Counted from the first letter of the stretch, positions 17,117 to 25,741 are shown. The stretch is DNA of 28,049 nucleotides from Paulinella micropora (GCA_009731375.1 BJOX01000356.1:510855-538903); one strand, 5' to 3'. The notes: generated by a model from the letters alone, not told the origin. A program made the numbers and translations.

Positions 17117-17755
17117 CTAGCGCCCGCGCGGCACGCAGCCGCCGCACACGGGCAGGCTGACGTGCATGAGCGCGCCCGCGGGGGCCGGCACGACCTCCTG
17201 CTGCAGGCGGCGGCGCGCGCCCGCGGTGCCGTTGTCCAGCAGGTCCGCGGGCCACACGCCGCGGTCCTGCGCAAACAGGGCCTGCGCCACGAAGCCCGCG
17301 CGGGCCTGGCGCGTGTTGCCGTACACGGGCTCGAACTCGGGCTCGAAGTCGTCGCGCAGCATCTCGTTTTCCAGCTCGCCCTCGCACGTGCCGTGCTCGT
17401 GCAGCCGCAGCTGCAGGGGCAGGTACTCTGTCACCTCGGCGTCCGTCTCGTACGTCACGCCCAGGCACGACGCCCACACCGGCACGCGGCGGCCGCTGCT
17501 GAGGTTGAGCAACAAGCGCACGCGGTCGGCGCCGCCAAAGGGCTGCTGGCACGCGTCAAAGTCCAGGGTCAGCTGGTGCTCCTGCACCGCGCCGGCCAGC
17601 GACGCCGCGCCGTCGCGCTGCACGCGGTCCACGACGGTGCTGCGGAGCCTGGCCCCGAGCGCCGCGCCGGCCCACAACGCCCACCGCGCCCACCGCGCCG
17701 GCCACCACGGCCGCCACGACGAGCGACCGGCTAGGCTCCACGAGGGACCAGACAT
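17117..17755 (-). CDS. N-terminal signal-anchor segment, probably of the giant glycoprotein
   Basis: The ATG at 17755 has G at -3 and opens 212 residues. The start is followed by a Trp/Ala-rich hydrophobic stretch (residues about 12-37) that could act as a signal peptide or anchor. The overlapping frame, opened by a GTG at 17771, reads an even more hydrophobic Val/Ala/Gly stretch, so the start region is ambiguous. The rest looks like a folded ectodomain, with an NLS sequon in NLSSGRR, several Cys, and an acidic loop (GTCEGELENEMLRDDFEPEF). The frame ends at a TAG at 17117-17119 in a GCG-rich run, and the next frame's ATG follows 10 bases later. One broken gene seems more likely than two tandem genes, though two genes cannot be excluded. 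Confidence 0.55.
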   Translation of the reverse strand: MSGPSWSLAGRSSWRPWWPARWARWALWAGAALGARLRSTVVDRVQRDGAASLAGAVQEHQLTLDFDACQQPFGGADRVRLLLNLSSGRRVPVWASCLGVTYETDAEVTEYLPLQLRLHEHGTCEGELENEMLRDDFEPEFEPVYGNTRQARAGFVAQALFAQDRGVWPADLLDNGTAGARRRLQQEVVPAPAGALMHVSLPVCGGCVPRGR

Positions 17756-18015
17756 TGCTTTTGCCACCCACCCGCGGGCGGGGAGGAGCCCAGGGGCGGC
17801 CTCGGGCGGCCGGGGTGGGTAAAAGAGGAGGAAAGGAAAAGGGGGGAGACCGGCCTCCCCCCCCCGCCCCGTCCCCTCACCTCCTGACTCTTCTCTCTCC
17901 CGTGCCCTTCCCGGGCGGGCGTACAAGGGGGGAGGGCCAGGGGCTGTGCCAGTAGCGTGCTCGTCTTGATCTAAAAGGACCGGCCAGCGCCCCGACGAGC
18001 CCGTCCGCCATTATC
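17756..18015. promoter_or_regulatory. Divergent promoter region between glycoprotein and hydrolase genes
   Basis: These 260 bases separate two outward-facing genes. A TATA-like CTAAAAGG at 17971-17978 lies 38 bases before the hydrolase ATG. No TATA is clear for the minus-strand gene; the nearest AT-rich element is CTCTTTTACCC (minus strand, near 17820-17830), followed by a purine/pyrimidine tract. Whether one region drives both genes is inference. Confidence 0.35.
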
Positions 18016-20376
18016 ATGCAGTCCGCCGCGACCAACGCACGAGAGTTGTCCCCCGGCTGGGCGCTAGTGGTCGTGGACATGCAGAAGGACTTTATCCGCG
18101 AGGAGGGCAAGCTCACGCTGGCCAGAAGGGAAGTGGATAAGGAGGGAAAGCTCACGCCGGCCGCAAAGAAGAACCTGGAGGCCATGCACGACTGCATCCA
18201 CGAGGTCCGCAAGCTGGTCAAGCTGCAGGGCTGGGACCTGGTGGTCTTTACACGGGACAAGCACCCGGGGGCAGAGGCGTGTAGGGGTAGCGGCCACGAC
18301 CATGTATGTCAGCCGGCACACATCTCCTTCCAGGATTCATACTACAACAATCAAGGGAAGAAGGAAAAGGCGAAGGGGGTCCAGAGTCGAGACGGCATTA
18401 AGGAGTACAAGTATATACCAGCCGACGACGTCTTTCCACTCCCTCAGTGTCAGTACACCCTGTGTAACAGTCAACGTACGTTCAGAATTATTATGCAAGC
18501 TCTGTACCCTGCTCATTGTGTCATGAGCACGTGGGGCTCCGACCTAATAGACGAACTGCACGACCTGGCACCGCACTTTTTGCAGACGGCTGTCTATAAG
18601 GAGCCAGAGCCAGCCGCGTCCTATCTGGATGACACGCGCTGGGAGCGAGTTACCCAATCTCTGCCCACGGGCGCTCCGAGAAACCGTGCAATCTTCTTTG
18701 ACAAGGGCATGGATCGCTTCGTGGATGCCAATTCGGCTGTCTTCAAAAACGATGGCGAGACCCAAGTTACCAACGTCAATCCTAGGAACGGCCAAGTCGT
18801 GACCCTGACCCAGATCTTGCGCGTGAACGGTATCCAGAACGTAGTGGTCGCCGGCGTCGCCGCCGACATTTGTGTGAAGCAGACGTGCGCGGGCCTAATG
18901 GAGAAGGGTTTCGCTGTCTGCGTCGTAGGGACTGCAACCAAGCAGTTCGACACTACCTTCAACGTGAGCTCTCTTGTGCGCCTGGGGCACGCGTCAAGGT
19001 TCTACCAGGACGTAGCGTCGCTGCAGGCCAGCTCCCTTACAACTGCACCCGCCAGCTCCCAGGCCGACTCAGTCTCCGCGGCCGCGCGACAACTGTACGC
19101 CAACATAGCCTTCAGGCTCAGTGGCCGCGACGACGTCATCGACCTGCTGATACAGAGGGCTTGGCTGGCGCACCGAGAGCGAGATGGAAGCCTCCAGGCC
19201 CGCGAACAAGCTCACTGGCTCTCCAAGTGGTTCTTTGGCGGGTATCTACCTGGGCTGACCGGTACCCCGGGCAGGCCGGGCCCAAGATACGCCTGCCATT
19301 CAGCTGAGTGCAGAGAACCACTTACTGAGGAAGACCTCGAGAAGATGAGGGAAAGACGGGCCAAAGTCGCCAGGGTGGTAGAAGTACCACTACCGACTGG
19401 GAAGCCTAACCCGCATCCCTCCACCAGCGCGTCCCTGGAATATAAAACTGCACTGGACGCAAAACTACAACAATGTGTGGTAGCGCTATCGGACTTGTAC
19501 ATGCCGTTCACTGCTTCGATGGGCCCTAACCTCATACTATATTTCCCCGCCAGTGAAACCAAGGAGAGTTGCCCTTACGGGCCGCAGCGAATCAACGTCT
19601 TTGACGCACAGCAGCCAAACACCAGCCGTGTGGAATGCCTCCGTGAGGCCCAGGTGCTACTGCGGGCAAAAGCCCACTTTATGGCCAGGAACGCTCTAGC
19701 CGTGGTAGACCTGGTACTGAAGAATATGTACCAGTACCTCTTCGATTTTCCTTGTGTGTACGACAGCAGCACGCACAAGCCAATACCGGTTGCAGAGCAC
19801 GCAAGAGACAGATTTCTGCTCGAGCTGCGCAGTGGTTCCGTGTGCAGCAACTTTAAGCTCGCGGTTACGCTGCGCAAGGTAAACGAACCCGAAGCTGCCT
19901 ACCTGCTATCACCAGCGGAGTGCCAAGACTTCTACGCTGTGTACGATGGCCTCTTGGCGGTATATAACAGCGCCCTGAAGGTGTGGAACACCGCCAAGAC
20001 GACGCCAGGGACACAACTTAAGGTCCTGCGAGATCTCGGGTGGGATTGGCAGCTCTTTTTCCAGACCTACGTCAACTCGAGGCAGCATAAGGATGACGAA
20101 CAGAAGGGGCCGCAGTTCTCGGTCTGCTCGCCTCATGCGCAATGTTTCCTTTACCCGACCGCGCCCAGGGCTTTTGGTGGCAAAAGAGAGTTTGAGCAGG
20201 CTTACGAGAGAGTGGTAGCGCGGATGCCCGCCTTCTTTGAGAAGATGTATGGCTCCAGGGACGCTTCCCAGCCTAAGGCCTTTGTGGACGCGCTGGCGTG
20301 TCTGCACATGTGTGATCAAAAGCTGCAGCAGCTACAGAATCTGCAGAGCGAAGATGACAATTACTATTTGATCTAG
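18016..20376 (+). CDS. Nicotinamidase/isochorismatase-like cysteine hydrolase with long C-terminal extension
   Basis: The ATG at 18016 has A at -3 and opens 786 residues. The family triad can be seen: Asp21 in VVVDMQKDF, Lys230 in FDKGMDRF, and Cys286 in VAADICVKQTC. A nicotinamidase-type metal motif, RDKH (Asp81 and His83), is followed by further His residues, and HCVMSTWGSDL matches the family's conserved loop. Known members are usually about 200 residues. Here the domain is stretched to about 330 by an insert of roughly 75 residues between the metal motif and the HCV loop. About 450 residues of unrecognised, mostly helical sequence follow. Nicotinamidases convert nicotinamide to nicotinate; relatives act on isochorismate and other amides, so the substrate is unproven. 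No signal peptide is seen, so it is probably cytoplasmic or nuclear. Base composition is much less GC-rich than its neighbours, which hints at transfer. Confidence 0.8.
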   Translation: MQSAATNARELSPGWALVVVDMQKDFIREEGKLTLARREVDKEGKLTPAAKKNLEAMHDCIHEVRKLVKLQGWDLVVFTRDKHPGAEACRGSGHDHVCQPAHISFQDSYYNNQGKKEKAKGVQSRDGIKEYKYIPADDVFPLPQCQYTLCNSQRTFRIIMQALYPAHCVMSTWGSDLIDELHDLAPHFLQTAVYKEPEPAASYLDDTRWERVTQSLPTGAPRNRAIFFDKGMDRFVDANSAVFKNDGETQVTNVNPRNGQVVTLTQILRVNGIQNVVVAGVAADICVKQTCAGLMEKGFAVCVVGTATKQFDTTFNVSSLVRLGHASRFYQDVASLQASSLTTAPASSQADSVSAAARQLYANIAFRLSGRDDVIDLLIQRAWLAHRERDGSLQAREQAHWLSKWFFGGYLPGLTGTPGRPGPRYACHSAECREPLTEEDLEKMRERRAKVARVVEVPLPTGKPNPHPSTSASLEYKTALDAKLQQCVVALSDLYMPFTASMGPNLILYFPASETKESCPYGPQRINVFDAQQPNTSRVECLREAQVLLRAKAHFMARNALAVVDLVLKNMYQYLFDFPCVYDSSTHKPIPVAEHARDRFLLELRSGSVCSNFKLAVTLRKVNEPEAAYLLSPAECQDFYAVYDGLLAVYNSALKVWNTAKTTPGTQLKVLRDLGWDWQLFFQTYVNSRQHKDDEQKGPQFSVCSPHAQCFLYPTAPRAFGGKREFEQAYERVVARMPAFFEKMYGSRDASQPKAFVDALACLHMCDQKLQQLQNLQSEDDNYYLI

Positions 20377-20661
20377 CAGCGCGGGCGCTAGGCCGTAGTA
20401 GGAGTGGGTGTGTGTGCCCAGGGCGCACGCCTGCGCGGGGGGGGGTCCAGACAAAAGTGCCCGGGGCAGAGCCGGTGTACCTGGGGCCAACTTCCCAACA
20501 TCCAAGCGCCCCCTGGTGTGGTCCGGCGGAGGTCACGCGCTGCTACAGACAAGTACAACAAGAGCAGGCTGGCCACTCACCTCCTCTCCCTTACCGCGCG
20601 CGGTACTACTTAGAAAACAGGAAGGACTGCCGGCAGAAAACAAGTAACCCTGCACTTCCTT

Positions 20662-20667
20662 AATAAA
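20662..20667 (+). terminator. Polyadenylation signal AATAAA
   Basis: CTTAATAAAGAC lies 286 bases after the hydrolase stop codon and is the first AATAAA on this strand. It faces the ATTAAA of the convergent helicase gene at 20889-20894. Confidence 0.6.
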
Positions 20668-20711
20668 GACAACAATCCTAGACTTTCTTCGGTAGGCCGA
20701 CATGTGCACCG

Positions 20712-20785
20712 GACTCCCGCCAAGGGGGATTTGAACCTGGGCTGCAGCGCGGACGCGTAGCTCTTTGCACCCTAGCCAAGACTAC
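20712..20785 (-). other. tRNA-like element with RNA polymerase III A and B box matches
   Basis: On the minus strand GTTCAAATC (20728-20736) is a perfect B-box match, and TGGCTAGGGTG (20768-20778) fits the A-box consensus at 10 of 11 positions. The two start 42 bases apart, close to the 44 of a normal tRNA gene. A four-pair D-like stem can be drawn. However, the T stem (CCAGG against CCCCC) and the acceptor stem do not pair, so this is not a functional tRNA by eye. It could be a decayed tRNA, the head of a tRNA-derived SINE, a viral pol III small RNA, or chance. It lies between two convergent transcript ends. Confidence 0.25.
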
Positions 20786-20888
20786 CACCTCACTCTCTTC
20801 TTCTCCGGTGCCGGCTGTTCAGCGAAGAAAAAGGCCGGATGGCTAATTCAAGGCCTGCTGCGGGAGGCTGAGGTTACCACTGAATGTT

Positions 20889-20894
20889 TTTAAT
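20889..20894 (-). terminator. Polyadenylation signal ATTAAA (minus strand)
   Basis: TTTAAT on the plus strand reads ATTAAA on the minus strand, about 60 bases past the helicase stop codon. With the AATAAA at 20662 it closes two convergent transcripts. Confidence 0.45.
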
Positions 20895-20952
20895 TAGTCT
20901 CAGACTTTTTGCCCTAGTTTCCTGGGCGTGCCCTCTAGCAGCCCCACTTCCT

Positions 20953-23214
20953 CTAGAACAGAAGTTCCTGCAACGCTCGCTGCGCAGCGGCGGACAGCGA
21001 GCCCCTGGCCACCGCTCGTTGCTGGCGCGCGGCCTCTTCCTCTGCGTCCTGTTGGCGTTGCTGCTCCAGGCGCCGGCGCTCTGCTTCCTGCTGGCGTTGC
21101 TGTGCCAGGCGCTGACGCTCTGCCTCCAGCCGTGCCGCCTCCAGCCGTGCCGCTCGCAGTCTCTCGGCTTCCAGCAGTGTCGCTCGCAGCCGCTCGGCCT
21201 CCTCCAGCCGCTCCGCCGCCTCCCGGGCTGTTTCGTGCGGGGGGTCTGCGGCGGGGACAGCGGCCTCTAAGCGCCTCTTCTTGTGCACGGGGGAAGCCTT
21301 CTCCAGGGGAGGGGGTGACGTAGGGGGCACGGCCGCCGGAGGTGTTGCCGGAGGTGTTGCCGGAGGTGTTGCCGGAGGCGCGGCCGCAGCTTTGTCCAGC
21401 CTCTCTTCTGGCGTGTACCTGGCGGCCAGCTCGGCCTCGACGCGTTCCCGGTCCAGTGTCGTCACGGCCACCCGGCGGGCCTTGGCACAGTGGTCCCTGC
21501 GCAGGGCCGTGTCCTGGCTGTCGAGCCTGGCGTACACGAGGTAATACACCGGCACTTGGCTGGGCTCGGCGCCCGTGCCCCTGCCGCCTAGGCGCTGCAC
21601 TCGGCCGACCACTTGGGAGTCCTGTGCGTACGTGTAGCCTGGCTCCAGCATTAGCAGGCCGTCAGCATACGTCAGGTTGAGCCCTACCCCGCCCGCCTTC
21701 TTGGATAAGAGCAGTAGCACGAGCCCGGGAGGAGGGGCCGGCGCCCAGAACAGGGCCTCGGCGCTAGCTCTGGCCTGCTTCGGAGTGTCGCCGCTGAAGT
21801 GCAGGACTCGCCAGGGGGGCTGTGGCACCGGCTCCATCTGCTGGCGCAGTCGCAGGTACGCCTCCAGTTCGGCCAGCACCCGCACCCACTCGCTCGTCGC
21901 GACCCAGCGGCCGGTCTGGTGCGTCTGGCCCCAGCGCCGCAGTGTCTGGTACACAAACTCGAACTTGGCCAAGAGCACCGGGGGAGGCAGCTCCGTCGGG
22001 GCGGGGTCCTCCGGCCAGGCCCGCTGAGCGCCGAGTTGCCGCAGGGGATTCTTGAGCTCTGCCGGGCTCAGGGCTGGCGGCCAGCTCTCGGCGTCGTCTT
22101 CGCCGCCGGCCCGCCGCACGAGCTTGCGGCTGAGGACCTCGAGTGGTAGCCCGGGGCTCAGCCTCTTGCGCTTGCGCCGCAGCGAGTCCACGAGCCGGAC
22201 GCAGGGCCCGGGCTCTTCACTGCCCCAGGGCACCAGGGGATGGCTGCACAGGCCCCGCAGCTGCGCCCGGAGCTGCCGGATGAGGCGCAGCAGCTGCGAG
22301 AGCCGCTGGCGCTGTGCGGGGCCGCGCTGGCGGCCCCTGAGCAGGGAGGCGTACTCGCGGCTCTGGAGGTTGAGGCTGGCGGTGACGCGGTCGTACTTGG
22401 CGTGTGCGTACCTGGGCCAGCCGTGCGCAGAGAGGTACTGGACCTGGTGGGTCAGCTGCGGCATAGACTGGTGGATGTGCGCCGTGTCCTCGGCCCGCAC
22501 CTCGATACAGCGTGGCTGGATCAGGTCTTGCATGGCTGAGCGCAGGTCGGCTTCCTGGACGTCAGCCTCGCCCCCGTGCACTTGGCCGGTCAACAGGAAC
22601 CAGGCCGACACCATTTCACGCACCCGGGCCTCGAACGGGGTGCCTGACAACAACAGCGTGAAGCGGCGGCCGCCTAGCAAGGGGTTGGCGGCGCCAAAGA
22701 CTTCGGCGTACCGGGGTAGCTCGCCAACCTCGTTCGGGACCGCGTTCTTGAAGTGGTGGCTCTCGTCCACGACCAGGACCTGGAACAGGTCCCGGGCGCC
22801 TTGCCAGTCCGGGGACCCGAGCCGCTTCTTGAAGGTGTCGCACGTGCTGAGCACGAAGTAGCGTGGCGCTGCCCCCTGTGCTCCGGGGCGCAGGGCTCGG
22901 ACCAGGTCGGCCACCCGGGCCGAGCCGTGGAAGAGCAACACCCCGGGCCGGCCGGGGTAGTCGCCCAGCCGCCGCAGCTCGGCGTGCCACGTAGGCAGCA
23001 CGGCGGTCGGCACCAGGAGCAGGGCGGCGCGGAACTGCGGGTGGCACAGGAACAGCTCCCGGAGGGCGGCACAGCTGGTCAGGGTCTTGCCGTAGCCCAT
23101 GCCGTAGGTCACAATCGCGCCGCCCACCGTGTGCGGATCGCAGAGACGCAGGATCCGGGCCACGCCCGCAGCTTGGTGTGGGTACAGCACGCGAGGGACA
23201 GTAGTAGCGCTCAT
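20953..23214 (-). CDS. SNF2-type helicase/ATPase with Glu/Arg-rich coiled-coil tail
   Basis: I choose the ATG at 23214 (A at -3), giving 753 residues. The frame is open further upstream, but only across a minisatellite. Superfamily 2 motifs run in order: YPHQAAGV near residue 11, Walker A GMGYGKT at 38-44, DESH from residue 150, SGTPFEA near 190, then KKAGGVGLNLTYADG and GRVQRLGG at about 500-545, which form motifs V and VI with the arginine finger. This order and the DESH box fit the SNF2/Swi2 group, which moves along double-stranded DNA and remodels protein-DNA complexes rather than unwinding DNA. After residue 600 come four TPPA repeats, an NLS-like KKRRLE, and about 100 residues of Glu/Arg/Leu/Gln heptads that should form a long coiled coil. 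The product is probably nuclear, in transcription, chromatin remodelling or replication. The gene is divergent from the one at 23843. Confidence 0.85.
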   Translation of the reverse strand: MSATTVPRVLYPHQAAGVARILRLCDPHTVGGAIVTYGMGYGKTLTSCAALRELFLCHPQFRAALLLVPTAVLPTWHAELRRLGDYPGRPGVLLFHGSARVADLVRALRPGAQGAAPRYFVLSTCDTFKKRLGSPDWQGARDLFQVLVVDESHHFKNAVPNEVGELPRYAEVFGAANPLLGGRRFTLLLSGTPFEARVREMVSAWFLLTGQVHGGEADVQEADLRSAMQDLIQPRCIEVRAEDTAHIHQSMPQLTHQVQYLSAHGWPRYAHAKYDRVTASLNLQSREYASLLRGRQRGPAQRQRLSQLLRLIRQLRAQLRGLCSHPLVPWGSEEPGPCVRLVDSLRRKRKRLSPGLPLEVLSRKLVRRAGGEDDAESWPPALSPAELKNPLRQLGAQRAWPEDPAPTELPPPVLLAKFEFVYQTLRRWGQTHQTGRWVATSEWVRVLAELEAYLRLRQQMEPVPQPPWRVLHFSGDTPKQARASAEALFWAPAPPPGLVLLLLSKKAGGVGLNLTYADGLLMLEPGYTYAQDSQVVGRVQRLGGRGTGAEPSQVPVYYLVYARLDSQDTALRRDHCAKARRVAVTTLDRERVEAELAARYTPEERLDKAAAAPPATPPATPPATPPAAVPPTSPPPLEKASPVHKKRRLEAAVPAADPPHETAREAAERLEEAERLRATLLEAERLRAARLEAARLEAERQRLAQQRQQEAERRRLEQQRQQDAEEEAARQQRAVARGSLSAAAQRALQELLF

Positions 23215-23842
23215 CGTCTCGGTAGCTTCGAAAGTAGCTGGAGGACAGAATTCTGGGGCAGAGACGAGCGGCGCTCGGGGCGCGCCCCCCCCCCCCGCGC
23301 ACGGTGGTCGCGCGCTGGCCAGCGCGTGCTGGCACACGAGCCGGTCGCGCGCGCTGGTCGTGGGGAGTGCGCGCGTGTTGGGTCGGCAGCGACGCGCGCT
23401 GGGCGCTGGTTGGCAGCGGCACGTGCCGGCACTCCCCTGGCCGGCGGGCGCCCGTGGGCGGCGGCACGCCTGCCCGCACGCCGCCCGGCCGCGGGCGCCT
23501 GTGGGCGGCGGCACGCCTGCCCGCACGCCGCCCGGCCGCGGGCGCTGGTTGGCAGCGGCACGTGCCGGCACTCCCCTGGCCGGCGGGCGCCCGTGGGCGG
23601 CGGCACGCACTGGCACGCTCCCTCCCTCCCGGGGGGGGGGCACCCCCTCCCACGGGCACGTGCGCCCGTGGGCGGCGGCACGCACCGGCTGGCGCCGACC
23701 CCCTCTCCCTGTCCTCCCCTCCCCAGGGCGCGCGCGAGCGGCGCGCACGGCGGGCCCGCGGCAGCACGCGGCGGTGCGCGCTCTCTCCTGACTGCGGGCA
23801 CGCGCGGGGGGGGGGCGGCGCCCGCGGCCGGGCTGGACCACC
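23215..23842. promoter_or_regulatory. Long GC-rich divergent intergenic region
   Basis: These 628 bases lie between the helicase ATG and the next plus-strand frame. I see no TATA box and no plus-strand ATG. Most of it is the A/B minisatellite and its degenerate flanks (GTGGGCGGCGGCACGC recurs). Minus-strand frames here reflect the repeat only. It may hold promoters for both genes. Confidence 0.4.
23403..23700. repeat. Two-unit minisatellite in the order A-B-B-A-B plus degenerate copies
   Basis: Unit A (45 bp, starting GCGCTGGTTGGCAGCGGCAC) begins at 23403 and 23542. Unit B (47 bp, starting GCGCCCGTGGGCGGCGGCAC) begins at 23448, 23495 and 23587; the last is incomplete, and a further partial copy lies near 23667. 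Neither 45+47 nor 47 alone keeps a reading frame, so it is unlikely to be coding. Confidence 0.85.
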
Positions 23843-25717
23843 GTGTGCGAAGAAAAGCCGGCGGGGCACGCCGAGGGCCAGCTGCGGGACTTGGTCCGGC
23901 GTGCACCGGGAGTACGCCTGCCCGTCCTGGATGGCGTGTGGCGCAAGGGTGACTGGGACCGGCTCAGTGACCTCGTGGCCGCGCTGCACACGGCGACCGA
24001 CTACTACCAGCACTTGCACGCCCAGCAGGAGGCGGCCCTGATGCACTGCCACTGCCTGCAGGAGGACGCGGAGCTCGCGGCGGGCAGCGACGAAATCACT
24101 AATTGCTTGTTGCAGCGCCTCCATCCCTACACGCAGGTGGTGCAGGCGGTGCGCGCGGTGCTGGAATCGGAGCTCGGCGGGGCGGGGGCGGCGGCGGCGG
24201 CGGAGCCGGATCTGCCGGCCCGGAAGAAGGGCCGGGGCGGGGCAGCGACACGCACGCAGTGCTTCCTGGTGCCGCAGGCGCTGGAGGAGCTGGTGGTCCG
24301 CGGGCGCCCCGCCATACTAGCCCTAGCCGCGCGCCAGCTCGTGCAGCTGGACTCGGCCGAGCAACTCAAGGAACTAGTGCAGGAGCTGCGCGTCGAGACG
24401 CGTTGGAAGCCCAGGCCCCTGGGTACGTCGTTGCCGGCGGCGCAGGCCAAGGCGCTGGTGCGCAGCCGGCAGTTCTACGGGTGCCTGTACGTGGCGGCGA
24501 TGGCTGCGCAGGCGACGGCGGTGGTGTGCAGCGTCGAGGCCATCAGCAACTTCCGCCAGCGCAAGGGGCTCCTGCCGGTGGTGGACACCCTCAAGCAGCT
24601 GCAGCACCGCGTGCTCGGCTTCGGCGCGGACCTAGTGGCCCGGCAGCGCCTGCTGTGCGTGTTGTACAGCTTTGCTAGGCTGTGGGCGGCCACCGGCCAG
24701 AGCCTGAGCGTGCCCGTGACCGAGCTGTACACGCTGGCGTTGGAGGCCCTGCCCCTGGCGCTGACCCCGGTGCTCCAGGCCAAGCGCACGGCCGGGCGTG
24801 GCGCCTCGTTGCTGCAAGTAGATCCCGTGAGCCGGGCCCGCCGCCTAGCCAGCTTGCCGCTGCTGGGCTCCGGCCTCGGCGGCCCGGAGCGCCGGTGCTT
24901 TAGCTTGTCGCGCACTGGCCGGGCCGAGCCACAGACCCAGACGACGGAACTGCGCTTGCTGGAGGACACGGCCCGGGGGCGCCTGTACCTGCCCGTGTGC
25001 CTGGCGCCGACCGAACGCCCCACCGGACTGCAGAGCTCCGAGCTGGTGACCGAGGCGGGCCGAGCGCTGCAGGCCCTGGCCCGGGCTGTCTGCGTGGACC
25101 CCGCTACGTCGGCCCTGCTGGCCTGGCGGCCCGAGAGCGTGCAGAGGGCGGCCGAGGCAGCCCCCGGCCCGGCCCAGGCCCGGCTGGCTTTGCTGCCCAA
25201 CGCCTTTGGGACGGGTGCGCCGGAGTGCTCCATCACGGCCTACCGGGGCGGGCTGAGCTACACCCTGGCGGGCCAGCCCCTGGACACCAAGGGGGCGCTG
25301 CCCGGCACCTGGCGCAGGAGCTCGTACCGGCCCAGCGGCCTGGCCTGCTTCGCGGCGCACTCTCGCCAGGTCCTGCGCACCTCGGCCGAACAGCACGAAG
25401 TGGAGTCTCTGGCGTGGGCACCCGACATGTGCCAGTGCTTCGCCTCGGAGCGGCGCTGCACCGAGTGGCTGCAACGTTGGTGGGACCGGCCCGGCAGCGA
25501 GCGCTTCGAGCTGGTCGTGGACGGGCGGGCCTCGTGGACGGGACTGCAGTGCGTCGACGCGCAGCAACACACCGACCAAGGCCGGGCACAACTGTTCGCG
25601 CTGTCGGTCCACCTGGGCCCGGCACCCGCGCCGCCGGCGAACGCGGAGGCAGACGACGGGGAGGAAGTGGAGGAAGTCGAAGAGATCGAGCCGGAGCCGC
25701 TGGATGAGGAGGAGTAG
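23843..25717 (+). CDS. Protein of unknown function with acidic C-terminal tail; start uncertain
   Basis: Protein-like sequence begins at about 23846, right after a GTG at 23843, and runs 624 residues to a TAG at 25715-25717. The first in-frame ATG is at 24041, and no ATG exists on this strand between the helicase start and that point. Either translation starts at a non-ATG codon, an upstream exon is joined, or the first 66 codons are not translated. The sequence is largely helical in the first 300 residues, with an Ala/Gly-rich linker and a small basic cluster (ARKKGRGG, near residue 130). The rest is a mixed globular region, and the last 25 residues or so are almost all Glu/Asp. No signal peptide, membrane segment or known motif is seen. 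Acidic tails occur in transactivators and in histone- or DNA-mimicking proteins, but the role here is unknown. Confidence 0.65.
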   Translation: MCEEKPAGHAEGQLRDLVRRAPGVRLPVLDGVWRKGDWDRLSDLVAALHTATDYYQHLHAQQEAALMHCHCLQEDAELAAGSDEITNCLLQRLHPYTQVVQAVRAVLESELGGAGAAAAAEPDLPARKKGRGGAATRTQCFLVPQALEELVVRGRPAILALAARQLVQLDSAEQLKELVQELRVETRWKPRPLGTSLPAAQAKALVRSRQFYGCLYVAAMAAQATAVVCSVEAISNFRQRKGLLPVVDTLKQLQHRVLGFGADLVARQRLLCVLYSFARLWAATGQSLSVPVTELYTLALEALPLALTPVLQAKRTAGRGASLLQVDPVSRARRLASLPLLGSGLGGPERRCFSLSRTGRAEPQTQTTELRLLEDTARGRLYLPVCLAPTERPTGLQSSELVTEAGRALQALARAVCVDPATSALLAWRPESVQRAAEAAPGPAQARLALLPNAFGTGAPECSITAYRGGLSYTLAGQPLDTKGALPGTWRRSSYRPSGLACFAAHSRQVLRTSAEQHEVESLAWAPDMCQCFASERRCTEWLQRWWDRPGSERFELVVDGRASWTGLQCVDAQQHTDQGRAQLFALSVHLGPAPAPPANAEADDGEEVEEVEEIEPEPLDEEE

Positions 25718-25741
25718 GCCTGACGACGACGACGTGACTCT

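Noticed and set aside
11218-17119. TAG reassigned as a sense codon
   Set aside because: TAG also closes clearly complete genes here (hydrolase at 20376, helicase at 20953, the gene ending at 25717), so a genome-wide reassignment does not fit.
20697-20800. A genuine tRNA gene
   Set aside because: The A and B boxes fit, but the T stem and acceptor stem do not pair, so I report only a tRNA-like element.
23215-23991. N-terminal extension of the helicase frame upstream of 23214
   Set aside because: The extension translates the 45/47-bp minisatellite, whose periods do not keep frame, and it is Arg/Pro/Gly-rich without domain features; the ATG at 23214 directly precedes the first helicase motif.
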